A DNA stretch of 64,000 nucleotides. Origin: Pelecanus crispus. Its lineage: Eukaryota > Chordata > Aves > Pelecaniformes > Pelecanidae. Under the pieces are notes generated by a model. That model was given only the letters and a program-made list of their open reading frames with translations. It ran no database searches and was not told the DNA's origin. The position numbers and the translations under genes are program-made. The DNA lies in contig NC_134655.1 in NCBI RefSeq assembly GCF_030463565.1, positions 2,616,372 through 2,680,371 on the forward strand. The letters run 5' to 3'. Shown one piece after another: positions 39,426 to 50,278 of this stretch. Numbering within the stretch: position 1 is the first letter of the stretch; each line of letters begins with the position of its first letter.

Positions 39426-39907
39426 AAAGCACTGAAAAGCACCCTAGTTGGAAATGACGACTGCTGTGAGGCCTGTCCCCTTGGAAGGAAACACCTCTCT
39501 AGAGAAGAAAGATTCTGGGTGTGTCGAAAGGTCTAAGCTGAGCCAGCTGCACCTCTAGGCAGGTGAGTTTTCTGCCATGCAGGGTCAGAAACCACTTGAC
39601 AGGAAATAAAGCAATCAAGGAGTTGGCAGGAGCGAGCCAGACTATGATTTTACTTCTGTTTAGGCTTGGGAGGCAGTAATGTGTTTGAAATAGATTTGGT
39701 TTCATTCTGACTTACTCTCAAAGGAGCCTGATTTAACCTCTTCAAGGGCTCATTTTGGTGGGGCTTAAGGTACCCCTGTTAGCTTTCACTTGGGTTTGAG
39801 CCCAGGTATACTTCTGCTAAATAGAGTTACTTACAGCTGGAAGTGCTGGCAACAAACAAGAGAGTAACTGAGCTGTAAAGCACCGCTGCACTGAGCAGAT
39901 GTTTTAC

Positions 39908-39990
39908 CTCCAATGAAACAAAGGGAGTATCCTGCACCTGTAGAGAGATCTGTTCCCCATCTATGGTGAATTTTCTTGAATACAAAGCAC
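39908..39990 (-). CDS. RASL11A: RASL11A exon 3
   Basis: An 83-nt exon encoding the end of the Gly68 codon and residues 69-95. The acceptor is CCACCAG before GTGCTTTG and the donor is GAG followed by GTAAAAC. The peptide ALYSRKFTIDGEQISLQVQD covers the switch I to beta-3 region, and the next residues, DTPF, form the G3 box. In Ras-superfamily GTPases, including human RASL11A and RASL11B as I know them, this box is DxxG. Here the glycine is Phe91, a change needing more than one substitution from any Gly codon. Neighbouring residues align well, so a splice error is unlikely. This may weaken coupling of switch II to GTP. Confidence 0.93.
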
Positions 39991-42399
39991 CTGGTGGAAA
40001 AGTAAGATCATTAGAGTCAGTGACTGTAACAAAGAAGAAAGCGTACATAAAGGCAAAATGGAACTGTTGAAAATCCAGATTTTTGAGGCTTAATGAGCTG
40101 CTTATAGAAAAGTGAATGGCACCAGAGTGGTTGTGTGGCTGTTTACTTACATAAAGTGGTTTTGTGTTTGCTGTGTGGTCAGATGTTGTGAGTGTATACC
40201 TAGGATGGTATCTGGGAAAGGTGGCACTTTGTATTGAATCAAATAGTCCAAGTGGGCGCATAAATCCCATTCAGGTTTTCAATCCATGTTGTTAACATTT
40301 TAAAATGTGGAGTGCATATATTTTTAATCTCAAACCAAGATATGCAGGTGTTGTCCGTAAAAGGAGCGAGCTGTTTCCTATTGCATTTTTCTGAAAGCTT
40401 TTAAAAAAGGAAAGTATTTGCGTTTTGGACACAGAGTAAGTGACTGTATACAAAACACGTAGATGCTCTTTGGGATTTGCGTGACCTTAGCAGTCAGAGT
40501 TTGGTTGGAATCCCCACAGACTGGACACTTTGAATCTGATTTCTGGTTAATCTGAATGACACATATTTAGGGCCAAGTGTTAGTTCAAAACATCTAGGAC
40601 TGATCCAGCTCTAATAAGACCATCGCTATTCTGGGCTTGAACTTTATTTTCTTACTGGAGTGCGAGTTAAGTGACAATGAAAACTTAAGTTTTGATCTTA
40701 CGAACTATCCACGGTTGTGATAAAGACAGCTTCAGAGATTGATGTCATCATCATTTTACTTTAGAACTTAATAGAAGCCCCATGGATATGTGAAGAAATG
40801 CTATATCCACAGCTGTTGTGTACAGCCTTTCAGGCTTGTCCAAATACAATTGTCACTGCTGCATCTAAAACTATGTACTTCATCTCAAATGTAGAGAAAT
40901 CCCATCTATTGGAGAGTAAGGAATTCAGATTAACAGGGAGGTCAGTTAGTGACAATAATGCCATCACTTCTGAAAATCATCTTTGGTTCAAGGAAACAGG
41001 TGCGTTTATTCCAGTGGAAAAGAATCTGAGCTCATAGAAACATTTACAATATAAGGAAATTTAGTATGGTAAAGTTTGCTGCACCTGAATCCAACATTAT
41101 CATATTATGTTTTAATACTGACTGTGAGGTGATGTAGCCCTTCTGGGATTTTTTTTCCCTTTTTTTTTTTTTTGAAAACACATCAGATTTTAAGCTGAAA
41201 AGATGTTACTGTTTTACGGGAAGATACTGCACCCCTGAATCAAGACCAGGCAACGTATTATTTGGACTCTGTAATGCATTGCAGAAAAAAGAGCAGGTAC
41301 TTCAAGATACTGACTGTGCTCTGCCTTATACCCAACTGAAGGAGAAGCATGGTTGAACGATCACAAACACACTGCCACCTGTTTCTTATTTCTGGCATAT
41401 TTGTTTCTTCTACAGCACGGCTGTTGGGCTGGTAGCTTAATGAGAAAAGCATGTGGTTCTCAGCAATGTCTCTGGCAGCAATCCATTGCAAATCTCAGAA
41501 GTCTTAACTTGATGTACAGTCTCCCATAGAAGAGAGGAAGGAAAAGAAAGAGAAATAGTGCAGCCAACCATCAAGGTTACTTAGGGTCAGTGAGAGGGGG
41601 CTGTAAGGAGGAGTTTTCAGGTTGTATTTCACCAGACAGGCAGAGATCAAAGGTGTCTTGTACTGCCATCTCCTTTCCTAGCTCATCATTCCAAATTCAG
41701 CATGCATCTCCAAAGTGAAGCAATCACGGCTTTGAATCCTGTCCTCCTTCACCCAAAAACTGTGAGATGGCCTGCATGTGTGATGTGCTAGTAGGTATGA
41801 GCACGGTGTGCGTAGATCCTTTGTACAGCACTGGCCAATACACTTTCTCAGAACAGAGGCTGTGAATTTAAAATTCACATCAACACATCCTCTGAGGTGT
41901 CAGGATTAAACAAGAAATGAAGTAGAAGCAGTTTGCACGGTCGCTTTGCTTATCTTATGGAAAGAAGACTTCAATTTGGAAGTCTCCCTTGTCATAAAAG
42001 CCACTGAAAAAAGGGAGTATACAGGAAAAGTTCTGAACTGACTTTTACGCACTTTGGAATTCCTCTGGCTTCCCTGGGGTTGCAGAGAGAGCAGCGTTGG
42101 GTTTCTGCGGTTTAGTCGATATGCAAGTTGTTCCTGCAGTCTGCATTTTAGTATAGGTATGTCCCCAAGCAAACCTTTTACTCTGATCCTTTTCCATCAA
42201 GTTGGAAAAAAAATAGCTAAAAGGATCATAAATAATGAGCCTTTGATTTATTGCTTTCATAGCTTGAGGCTATTAACCGAAAATATGCACCTTATGGACA
42301 TCTAACACTGCTTGGCTTTCCTGTAATATGCACCAGTCACAAAATAGAGCAGATTTCTTTTCAAGCTATCTGCAGTACTGCAGTAGAAAGCAGACTCAC
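39991..42399 (-). other. RASL11A: RASL11A intron 2
   Basis: A 2.4 kb intron with donor GTGAGTCTG and acceptor CCACCAG, in phase 1. An unusually long minus-strand open frame runs through exon 3 and its upstream flank (39827-40270), but only the exon part is conserved-looking. A poly-T tract lies at 41161-41173. No repeat family was recognised. Confidence 0.85.
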
Positions 42400-42456
42400 C
42401 AGTATTGGCTTCATAGTCTCCAATAAATCTCTTTGTGAGAAAGCGCACAACCAGGG
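42400..42456 (-). CDS. RASL11A: RASL11A exon 2
   Basis: A 57-nt microexon-sized coding exon. The acceptor TTTTACAG precedes CCCTGG, and the donor GTGAGTCTG follows AATACTG. It encodes part of Ala49, residues 50-67 (LVVRFLTKRFIGDYEANT) and the first base of Gly68. This is the alpha-1/switch I segment, almost identical to the RASL11 family consensus. Junctions with exons 1 and 3 are both phase 1 and restore GCC (Ala) and GGT (Gly). The family lacks a Ras-like switch I effector sequence, which suggests partners different from those of Ras. Confidence 0.95.
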
Positions 42457-43907
42457 CTGTAAAACAATGAAAAAAATATGGGTCTTTAATGTGAACCAAA
42501 ATCAATCTTTGCAGAACATGTGTAATATCTTACTGGAAGAGTTGGTATAATATGAAACCAAGTTAATCTTTGAATTGCTCACATATTATTCTGCAAATGC
42601 TTCTCTCAATGCTCACAGAAAAAGACTGGGGCCAGGCTGTGATACCTAATGCAGAGTTTTTCGCAACTTGTGTTGGAAATTACCCCTTCGATTCAGCACG
42701 GCTATTCAGTGTAGGATACGGAGGTTTGTTTGTTGTGATTGCAGGTATAACAATCTGACCTCTGGTTTGAAATAATTTAGAAAAAAGAGTAACAAGCCAG
42801 TAAGCTGCAACTAATCCAGATACCACATTTAAGACCTCTCTGTCATATAAGAAGTGAGGCTGATGGGTGTAATGGTTCTTCCCAGCCTTAAAAATCCTCA
42901 GTCCTCCTCATGAAACCCATTAGTGATAATCTAAGCACGTCCAGCAAACAAACTGCATGTGCTCTGCACGCATGGGTCATGCTGCAGCGCCCTGGGCTGC
43001 CTTATTCACCTTAACCCGCGGTGCTTTCTTACACTGTTGGATTAGAACATTTTCCTTTTTCTTGATCACTTTATAACACTTAAAATCCCGTTGTGGCAAC
43101 AGTAACTTACATTCCTGCAGTGCTTTCATCTCAGCAGATTCCTAATCATTTGCAAAACCACTTAGTTAATAGCTAAATAAAAGGGTTCATTCTGCAAAGA
43201 ACTCTATCATCGATTTCATTTAAAATAATAATTTTTCTCACAGTGGATACTGGGTCACTTCCTCAGTACCCTTAAATGAAATTGACTCTGCAGCTATCTT
43301 CAACAAACTACTTAAAAATAATATGAAAACGTGGCTGCTTCACATCCAAAACAATCACACATTTTACTGAGTCCTGTGGAACCTCAGATGTAGTAAAACA
43401 GGTCTGGCCTTAATAATTTCTGAAATCATGAACCATATATTCGAAAGCAATAATGCTCGCTTTACCCTCTTTCCTTCTCTCCTTTGGAGAATAATACAGG
43501 AAGACACGTCTTGTGCGCTGTTATTTGTCTGTAGAGCATAAAACATTTGCAACAGGAGAATAAAAACCACTAGCCCGATTTCTGGGGTGTGGAAATTTAG
43601 ACACGGTTAAATAATTTGCACGAGACCAGGTAGAATCATTTGTGAGTACAGAGCTCCCAACACGGTGTCCTCTCCTCTCAGCTGCCACCTCACGTTGGCT
43701 GCTCACACAGACCTACAGCAAATCTGCCTCACAAATTATTCAGTGCATTTCCCCCCCCCCCCCCCCGCCAAAAAAAAAAAAAAAGTAACTTAAAATGTTC
43801 AAGCTGCAACAGTTAAGCGTTTTCACAGCCTTGGGTCTATCTGAGCTGCAAATTAGCTGGTAAGCGCAGCAGCAAGAAAAAGCATGGAACTGCACCTGTG
43901 GACTTAC
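42457..43907 (-). other. RASL11A: RASL11A intron 1
   Basis: A 1.45 kb intron with donor GTAAGTC and acceptor TTTTACAG. Near its 5' end (43751-43784) it carries a run of 16 C, then GCC, then 15 A. A weak similarity to an old CR1 3' terminus (a phrase like GGGTGTAATGGTTC near 42865) is too short to call. Confidence 0.85.
43751..43784. repeat. C16/A15 homopolymer pair
   Basis: Sixteen consecutive C, then GCC, then fifteen A, 124 bp from the RASL11A exon 1 donor. On the transcribed strand this is a T tract followed by a G tract, which could form unusual secondary structure. Length is prone to sequencing error. Confidence 0.85.
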
Positions 43908-44052
43908 CTGTCTTGCCAACGCTACTGCCACCCAGTACCACCAGCTTGATGATTTTGTTGGGCACGCAGTCTAATACAGGATACTCTGGTATGGGGAGCA
44001 GGAGAAAGTTAGTAGAATACTGTGACATAGTATCCTGAGAGATGAGACGCAT
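43908..44052 (-). CDS. RASL11A: RASL11A exon 1 (start codon and P-loop)
   Basis: First coding exon of a 250-residue Ras-like GTPase (human RASL11A is about 242). It starts at ATG 44050-44052. A second in-frame ATG nine codons in has A at -3 and could also be used. The encoded N-terminus includes NFLLLPIPEYP (residues 15-25), resembling the human RASL11A segment FLLAPIPE, which is absent from RASL11B as I know it. The G1 P-loop GGSSVGKT is at residues 41-48. The exon ends with the first base of Ala49 at a GTAAGTC donor. Orientation is opposite to USP12, as expected for the RASL11A-USP12 pair. Confidence 0.95.
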
Positions 44053-44199
44053 GCCAGAAATGAGAGCTGTTCAACTCCAGTAGGAGTTGGGGGAGAAAAG
44101 AAGGAAAACAGCTTCTCGGCGTCTGTTCTTGGCTGTATATCCCTGGATAGAGAAGCCTTCTCATTTCATTTAAGTAGCTTTCCTGAGGAATGTTAGAGC

Positions 44200-44662
44200 G
44201 ACCGGCCTCCTCATCCCGATGCCTCTGCTCAGACAGCAACTTTGGAAAGCAAAAGGGAACTTTTTGATCAGCCCCCGTGAAAACTGACTCCTCCATTCCG
44301 CAGCCAATCACAAGTGAAACCATGACATTCCTCCAGCCGGGCACCAGCGTGTGCCTCCATCACCACGCTCCCTCGCTCGCTCCCCGCTTCATCTCCCCGC
44401 CGCCTCTTTTATGTGCCGTCCCTTGGCTCTTCGCTAAAACGAGATCCTTCTGTTTCACGGTCATCACAGTAGCGTTTTCAGCGAGGTACAGTCGTCGTCC
44501 CCCATGCTCTGCTCCAATTCCACTTTGAATAATCCCGTTCTGCCTGTCTAGTTTCTTTGCGTTTTCAGTTGGCTCCAACTCCGCGCTCCGTTGTTCTCCC
44601 TGTCCTACTGTGTCCTGCGGTTGGGCCCCTTCGGAGTGCCGAAGCTGATGGGACACTCCTCT
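44200..44662 (-). promoter_or_regulatory. RASL11A: RASL11A CpG-rich promoter/5' region
   Basis: By eye there are roughly 25-30 CpG dinucleotides in about 450 bp directly upstream of the RASL11A start codon, well above the surrounding sequence. A CCAAT box is at 44304-44308 on the plus strand. No TATA box is obvious. The transcription start is not determined. A 15-C run follows at 44682-44696. Confidence 0.6.
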
Positions 44663-44681
44663 TCAGGAAAACAAACACTTT

Positions 44682-44696
44682 CCCCCCCCCCCCCCC
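44682..44696. repeat. Poly-C tract (15)
   Basis: Fifteen consecutive C just upstream of the RASL11A CpG-rich block. Confidence 0.85.
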
Positions 44697-46549
44697 AGCT
44701 TTCGGGCAGCTGTGGGTTATTCCAAAATACTAGCTCACATATGTATCCTCCAGGATACGTTTGATCCGCTGGTTTATACACGTTGTTAGTCTCAATGGCC
44801 CACTAGAACGTGGGTTAGCATTGGGTTGGGACACTGCAGTTTCTCCAAACGTGGAAAAGTGAATTAAGGGCTGGCGACAGACTTAGGAAGGCTGAGGAAG
44901 GACTCAGTATCCTTTAGTGGGGCAAGCCAGACAGAGGGAATGAAGAAAGACTGACTTCCATAGGAAAACCCAGCGTAGTTTTAAGACAGCTGGCAGCTGC
45001 AGGGTCTGTAGGGATGACAGCATGTAACCGTACACTAGCTACAATCAGCTCTCAGTTATCAAGGATAATGGGGAGGGAAGAAAAAGGGAAGAGCAGTGGA
45101 GAGGGAGTGACCCAGATAAAGCAAAACTGCAAATAATATAAAACAGATGTAAATGAAACTACAGAAAATATAGCTAAAGCATTCATCTTTGAAGAACTTC
45201 TGAGAAGAGGTCTGCAAGGGGCAGGAGCAGCTTTAGGCAGCAGTGGGAAGAGGCGAGCCTGGCGCAGGCAGCATGCTTCTGAGACGTGCACTCGGTCACG
45301 CTGCGTGGGAGACAGGGATATTAAGGGAAAGCGGCACCGCAGCTAATCCTCCCGCAGCTCATGGGGACCTGAGGATGCAGATTTTTCCTGTCTTCTGTAC
45401 GCTCCTAGCAGGCAGAAGGTAGGCATGGTTCGTTACGTCGAGGCTGCAGCCACCTCAAAGACTTTTTTCTGCCCAGCTGCTTTCAAGCCACTGCTTTCAA
45501 TCACAGCATACACACGAGTGTTCCCCAGCAGGTTTTAGAGGCCAGGGGTACAGTTGCGAGCTAGCACAAGAGGATGGGAAATCAGGCCAGGTCTCTAGAT
45601 TACTATCCCTTCCCAAAGCACTGGGGGCCCGGTTGTCAAATGATCTCGATTTCCACACCAGCATCACTGAGAATGTGCTGAGTGTGAACTGGCTTTAGAA
45701 AAATCCAGCTTTGGTGCAGAGCAGCCCAGTGAAATAAGCACAAGATTCAGAAGATTTATGGATGTGTCACTTTTCTAAGGCTCTGTTTCCCCTCTGAAAA
45801 CTACTTCTGAAGCAGTATTTGTGCAGAGTTGCTGTGTAAGCACCAAGTGTTATTACTTTGACCATCATGACAGTCAGCTGATGAAGAGGTGGAACAAAAT
45901 GTCTGGAGGGCTACCCAGCTCATGGTACTGGGAGGGAGATGCCAGATCATACGTCTTTTGGGACATGGCTCCTATGGGAATGGTTTTCAAATCTGCCAGC
46001 ATAAATTGGCTTCCAGATTTTTGCAAACACCCAAACACTGAAAAATATTTTCCAGGAAATTTCATTACCAGCGTGCTTTAATCTCACACAAGTTTTGTAA
46101 GAACAGGCAAAATGAGAGGAGGAATAGGAAAATGCTCAAAATCTTGTGGTCAATTAACAGGGTACTTTGAAATGTGTTATTGAGCTGGACCCATTATAAA
46201 TTTGGGGATTAGCTAGCAGCGGTATGTAACTGTCTGCCTCTTTAAGTGTAGGATGTTGGAACCTTTGTTACCGTTTGCTATTAAAAGCATATGTTAGTGA
46301 GTAATAGAAAAGTATTCATCACAATAGTCCTCCTATAAAAACAAACAGTAATATATCTATCAGTTTCTAGGTGGCCAGAAGAGTTTCAGCCCAGGAAAAA
46401 AAGCCAGGTAAGTTAAGCAAGATCATGGAGAATATTCTATATGAGCAAAGACATTCCTAGAAGAATACGGATCTGCTGGCTTGCTCCAAAAGAGAGGCAA
46501 CACAATCAACAGCAACAAAAATTAAAGTCCTTTTGGGTAACCAAATGTG

Positions 46550-47010
46550 CCAGTGCTGAGGAACTCCAGAAGGATGTCGCAAAAGCGAGCGAGTACACAT
46601 AAAGTCAGCAGGTGAGCTTTAGTCTAGATAAATGTAAGGCAATGCATCTAGAGAAAGAATATAAACTATGCTTAAATGATGCTGAACTTGGACATGGCAC
46701 TCATAAATTAGGAAAGAGACCTTGGCGTCATCACTGGCAGTTCACACACGTCAGCTCAGTGTGCAACACCAGCAAAAAAATCCAACAAAATGTTGGTTAT
46801 CCTCAGGAGGGTCACGGAGCAGGAGACATAGGGTAGCATTTTGCTGCTTACATAAACCCTTGGAGCATCCCCATCGCCAGTGCGGCGTGCAGTTCTCTGC
46901 ATCTCAAAAAAATAGCGGGGTCTGCGAAAGCACAGAGCAGGGCACCAAAAATGATCACAGGCGTGGAGCAGCTGCTGTACGAGGAGAGACTGGAAAAGCT
47001 GTTTACCATG
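46550..47010 (+). pseudogene. Decayed CR1-type LINE ORF2 remnant (post-palm region)
   Basis: Read in shifting plus-strand frames, this matches the region after the catalytic palm of CR1 ORF2. EELQKDVAKASEY (about 46559-46597) and FSLDKCKAMHL (46617-46650) correspond to the family's LQRDLDRLE and F.KDKCKVMHLG. KRDLGVI and CATPAKKSNKML (about 46715-46795) correspond to KDLGVLVD and CA.AAKKANRILG. PKMITGVEQLLYEERLEKL (about 46945-47001) corresponds to TKMIRGLEHLSYEERLREL. An in-frame stop and several frameshifts separate the blocks. It is an ancient fossil, comparable in age to the 22.6 kb fragment but covering a different part of the protein. Edges are approximate. Confidence 0.82.
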
Positions 47011-48309
47011 TGCTTGTGCGGGTGCTGGTGCTGACACAGGAGAGGAGATGCGTGGGGGCAGGAATGAAAGAGCAGTGGTGGAGGAAATGTTCAACTGCTT
47101 CTTTTGGCAGCTGTGATGGCTTCTGGTTGCTTAAAACAAATGCGAAAGCAGTTTTAGACTGCATCTTGGAAGCAGACCAATCAATTTCTAGTTCCTTTGC
47201 TAATATGGTTCAATCTAAATTTCTTACACACTAGCCCAGGCTTCTTGTGCTTCTAACCAAAGCTCGTTTCCACTGTGTGCAGAAATCCCTGTCCAGAGAG
47301 AATGGGGTTTAGTAATAATAAAAAAAGCAGCATATTCTCCAAAAGTTTTAAATCTATACTCAAGCTCCTCCACCCCACCCTCCCCCCCATCGTAACTTTT
47401 AGGCTCTAATTCTGAAAGAATTCGAGTAAGATATAGAGTCAAAGCTAGAGGTTTTAAAATCTGATCCTTATCTGATTTTCTGGATTGTCAGAATAGTCTT
47501 TTCACTGAGTGAAACCATGCAGAAGGATTCACACTATTTGAGATTGTATAACCCTTGGCATGTAGAATAAGAATTGTTTTTAGAAGAGATTTTCATTGTT
47601 TGTGCACAATGGACTTATATTTAGCTAAGAAAACCATGCTTTAAATTCAAATTCTCTTGGAAAAACAATAGCTTAAATTAGAGGGAGAATGTTTGCAAAA
47701 CGCAGAGCAACTTTGAAAACATTTGGATGATTCTGGAGATTTCACTAACCACTCCTTGGGTTGCTCCATGCAAAGATACGTGCCTTTGCATGCTGCACAG
47801 GGATTATGTTGTTTCCACACCAAATTTTTTACAGATTTATTTATTGGTCTATGTTGCTTTTGGCTATGGTTTTTGTAAGATTTGTATTTTTATTGTTGTT
47901 GGCACTCCTACACATCTTCAGAGATGAAGCATTCTAAAAATAAAAATATTTGCCATTACCATAGTGCTTTTCATATGAGGACGTCAAATTGGTTTTAAAA
48001 CTGGATATAATTATTCCTCATACATTTTACAGGAGGAGTAAGGGATGAGTACAGCCGGAGCGATCTTGCTAAGATCCCAGCATGTTGGGGAAATGGCAAT
48101 TGTTGTCATTCTTTCCCCTTCTGCCTAGCAGTGGCAAAAATGATCTTTCTTCTAAAAGTCTATTTATAATGGTTACATTTGCCTCCAGGAGATCTCAGGT
48201 GGTTTGGTACGGTATATTGACGTTATGGTGACGGCGCTGGAGAAGGAACGGCTCATTTCTGAGCAGAAATGCTAAATGCGGTGCTGGGGAAATGCCGGTT
48301 GCTTTGACA

Positions 48310-48345
48310 GATGCTGCGATAAAACTCGATGCTGTGATAAAACTC
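48310..48345. repeat. 18-bp tandem duplication
   Basis: Two adjacent 18-bp units GATGCTGYGATAAAACTC differing at one position (C/T). A small local duplication in the intergenic spacer. Confidence 0.85.
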
Positions 48346-49035
48346 GTAGCTGGTGGCTCGTGTACACATCCCCCGCTCCTGAATGTATTCCAAACAGCAA
48401 GAGATTGATCTTTGCGGCTTTGTCTGACCGTCTTTGTTCTTTGTTGCAAACTTGGGGCCCAAAGGCCAGTTCTCACATTGCACTAAACAAAAGTAGTGCT
48501 TTAACCACCTTTTTGCTCCCAGTAACTAAATACCCTCATAGTTGGGAAAGGCAAATAAAAAGCATCGTTGCAGGAGGTAAGAAAGGAGCAGAACGGAATG
48601 TGATGTGCACGAGGAACCGGCCTTTCCCTGCGTGCTTGGGATTTCACCTCGTGCAGAGCCTGATCATGGGTAAAATGAGTTAAAAATTTGGCCGTGTGGT
48701 TCAGCAGTAACCTCAGAAGATGTTGTCTGGGGACAAGACTGCCATTTTAGCATCATAATTGTACCCAGCACAAAACTGTTCTGATCCTGAGGCCAAAGGG
48801 GAAGGAAGTGTCCTCAGATGCTATTGCGACAGCTGTGATAAATCATAGTTGATTCTATTTTGGGATGTAAGGGAGGCGATCATGTCAATATATAGTGAAA
48901 TTTGGTTAAACTCTGTACAGATTCCACTATTTCTGTATTTCCTGTCCCTATTTTTGTTGCATTGCTGTTCATGGAAACCCTGTAAGGAGCACATGTCCTT
49001 TTTCACTATTAGCATATTTTGTAAGGAGTGGGTGG

Positions 49036-49053
49036 TTTTTTTTTTTTTTTTTT
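49036..49053. repeat. Poly-T tract (18)
   Basis: Eighteen consecutive T. The following bases encode LWNTLPQE in one frame, vaguely like the CR1 C-terminal WNRLPRE motif, but too short to call an element. Confidence 0.85.
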
Positions 49054-50208
49054 AGGTTGTGGAATACTCTCCCTCAGGAGCCTGTAGTAGATGACATGGA
49101 AAGTACAGTGTGTGTAAGAGAACATCGCTGCAGGCGAGCGACTCAAATAGAATGGAAACATCTTGGCCTCAGAAAAAAAGTTTGTGCTTTGGAAACTGAA
49201 CCGTCCTCTCTTCCCTGTGGATATTCCCACAAGGTCAGGGCCGGAGTAAGGGGCGGCGTGCGGTAAGAGCACCATCACCGCCGACGGCGCGCTTCACGCG
49301 CAGCGTGAACAGCCGGCTTCCAGCCCTCGTCAGCGCTTTTCAACGGAGCTCAATTTATAGTTAATATGGAATACGAGCCAGGCTCATTCCAGGCTTGACA
49401 CAATTCCGTAGATCTTAATCAGCCGGATGACAAACATTTCTACCCATCCCTGCCTTCACGAGGGATGTTTTCCTCTGATACGTATCTGCCTTTGCTATGC
49501 GCTGCGTGAAGTGCCGTATGGCGCCTCGGCGACATTTCTCACTCCTTTTCCTCCTGGGTTTACAATAGACGCTGTTGTCATTCGCAGCGCTGTGCTCTGA
49601 AAGAGCCCTTTTTGTGATTTTGCTGGAGCGGGGACGCGTGGTGCAGAGCGGCAAAGGATCGCGTGGTGCAAAACCACCGCCCGACTCCGCCATCGCACCG
49701 CACGTGGCCGTAAAAACCCGTCTGTGGGTGCTCGCAACCACTGAAAAAAGGAGTCCTGGGCGACGCGGAGTTTCAGCATGCCCCTTGGAGGCGTTTCGGT
49801 GCTCCGGGGTGGCCGTGGCTCCCCTCGCTGGGGCCTTGGCCACGTCCTCCAGCTCCATCCCGGCGAGGACGGTGCCTTCCCCCGGTTTTGCCGGTGCCAC
49901 ACGCAGCGCCCAGCCCTGCGCTGACCCTGCGGGAGGCCTCGCCGTGCACGAAGCGAGGTCTGCCCGCCCTCCCGGCCCCCGCAGCGAAGGGGCCCGGCAG
50001 GCTCCGTCTGCCCGCGGTCGCGGAGGGCAGAGCGGGGAAGGAGGCGGGCGGCGGCGCGGGGGACGGGAAGGGCGGCGGAACCCTCGAGGGGCGCGGCGCG
50101 GCGCGCAGCCGGCGCCGTTTGGGCGCCGCACCGCCGGGCGCCCGGCCCCATTTGGCGGTTGCGCCACCTGCGGCTCCGGCTGCCGCTGTCAGTTGGGCGG
50201 CTGCGTCC

Positions 50209-50220
50209 CAACATGGCGCC
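50209..50220 (+). promoter_or_regulatory. USP12: TISU/YY1-like initiator element
   Basis: CAACATGGCGCC matches the TISU consensus SAASATGGCGGC at 11 of 12 positions. TISU elements act both as YY1-bound transcription elements and as start codons for very short 5' UTRs. If this one works as such, transcription starts a few to about 30 nt upstream. The ATG inside it is not the USP12 start but that of the overlapping upstream ORF. Confidence 0.6.
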
Positions 50221-50278
50221 GGCGGCAGCGGGGGCGGCCGCGGGGCGCGGGGCCGCGTCGGGCGGATGGAAATACTGA
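50213..50278 (+). promoter_or_regulatory. USP12: Overlapping upstream ORF in USP12 5' leader
   Basis: An ATG with strong context (A at -3, G at +4) opens a 21-codon Ala/Gly-rich frame that runs past the USP12 ATG (50266) in a different frame and stops at TGA 50276-50278. The last base of that stop is the first base of the USP12 Met5 codon (50278-50280). The USP12 ATG itself has C at -3. Translation of the upstream frame would bypass Met1 and could allow termination-reinitiation at Met5. It is real only if the transcript starts upstream of 50213. Confidence 0.6.

Larger units (their letters stand above)
35694..39907 (-). other. RASL11A: RASL11A intron 3
   Basis: A 4.2 kb intron with donor GTAAAAC after exon 3 and acceptor GGCAG before exon 4. 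It contains a plus-strand CR1 copy, antisense to the gene (about 38715-39007), and a short A-rich (AAAAT)n-like stretch near 39390-39425. The part 37240-37760 has even composition with several homeobox-like TAAT motifs and may be a regulatory element, which is unproven. Confidence 0.85.
44663..49229. other. RASL11A-USP12 intergenic spacer
   Basis: Spacer between the two divergent genes. It holds a 15-C run (44682-44696), a decayed CR1-type reverse transcriptase remnant (46550-47010), an imperfect 18-bp tandem duplication (48310-48345) and an 18-T tract (49036-49053). RPL21, which lies between USP12 and RASL11A in human, is not visible here. Confidence 0.6.

Noticed and set aside
39827-40270. 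147-codon minus-strand open frame around RASL11A exon 3
   Set aside because: Only the 83-nt exon portion (39908-39990) is homologous to RASL11 proteins; the rest is intronic read-through.
42855-42895. Phrase resembling an ancient CR1 3' terminus
   Set aside because: About 35 bp of loose similarity without the tail repeats. Not supportable without a repeat-library search.
48276-48683. 135-codon plus-strand open frame
   Set aside because: Overlaps a minus-strand frame of similar quality, and part of it is the 18-bp tandem duplication (CCDKTR repeated). No family match.
49054-49095. LWNTLPQE-like peptide, reminiscent of the CR1 ORF2 C-terminus
   Set aside because: The match is only about eight residues and has no 3' UTR or tail sequence after it, so it is too short to call a LINE remnant.
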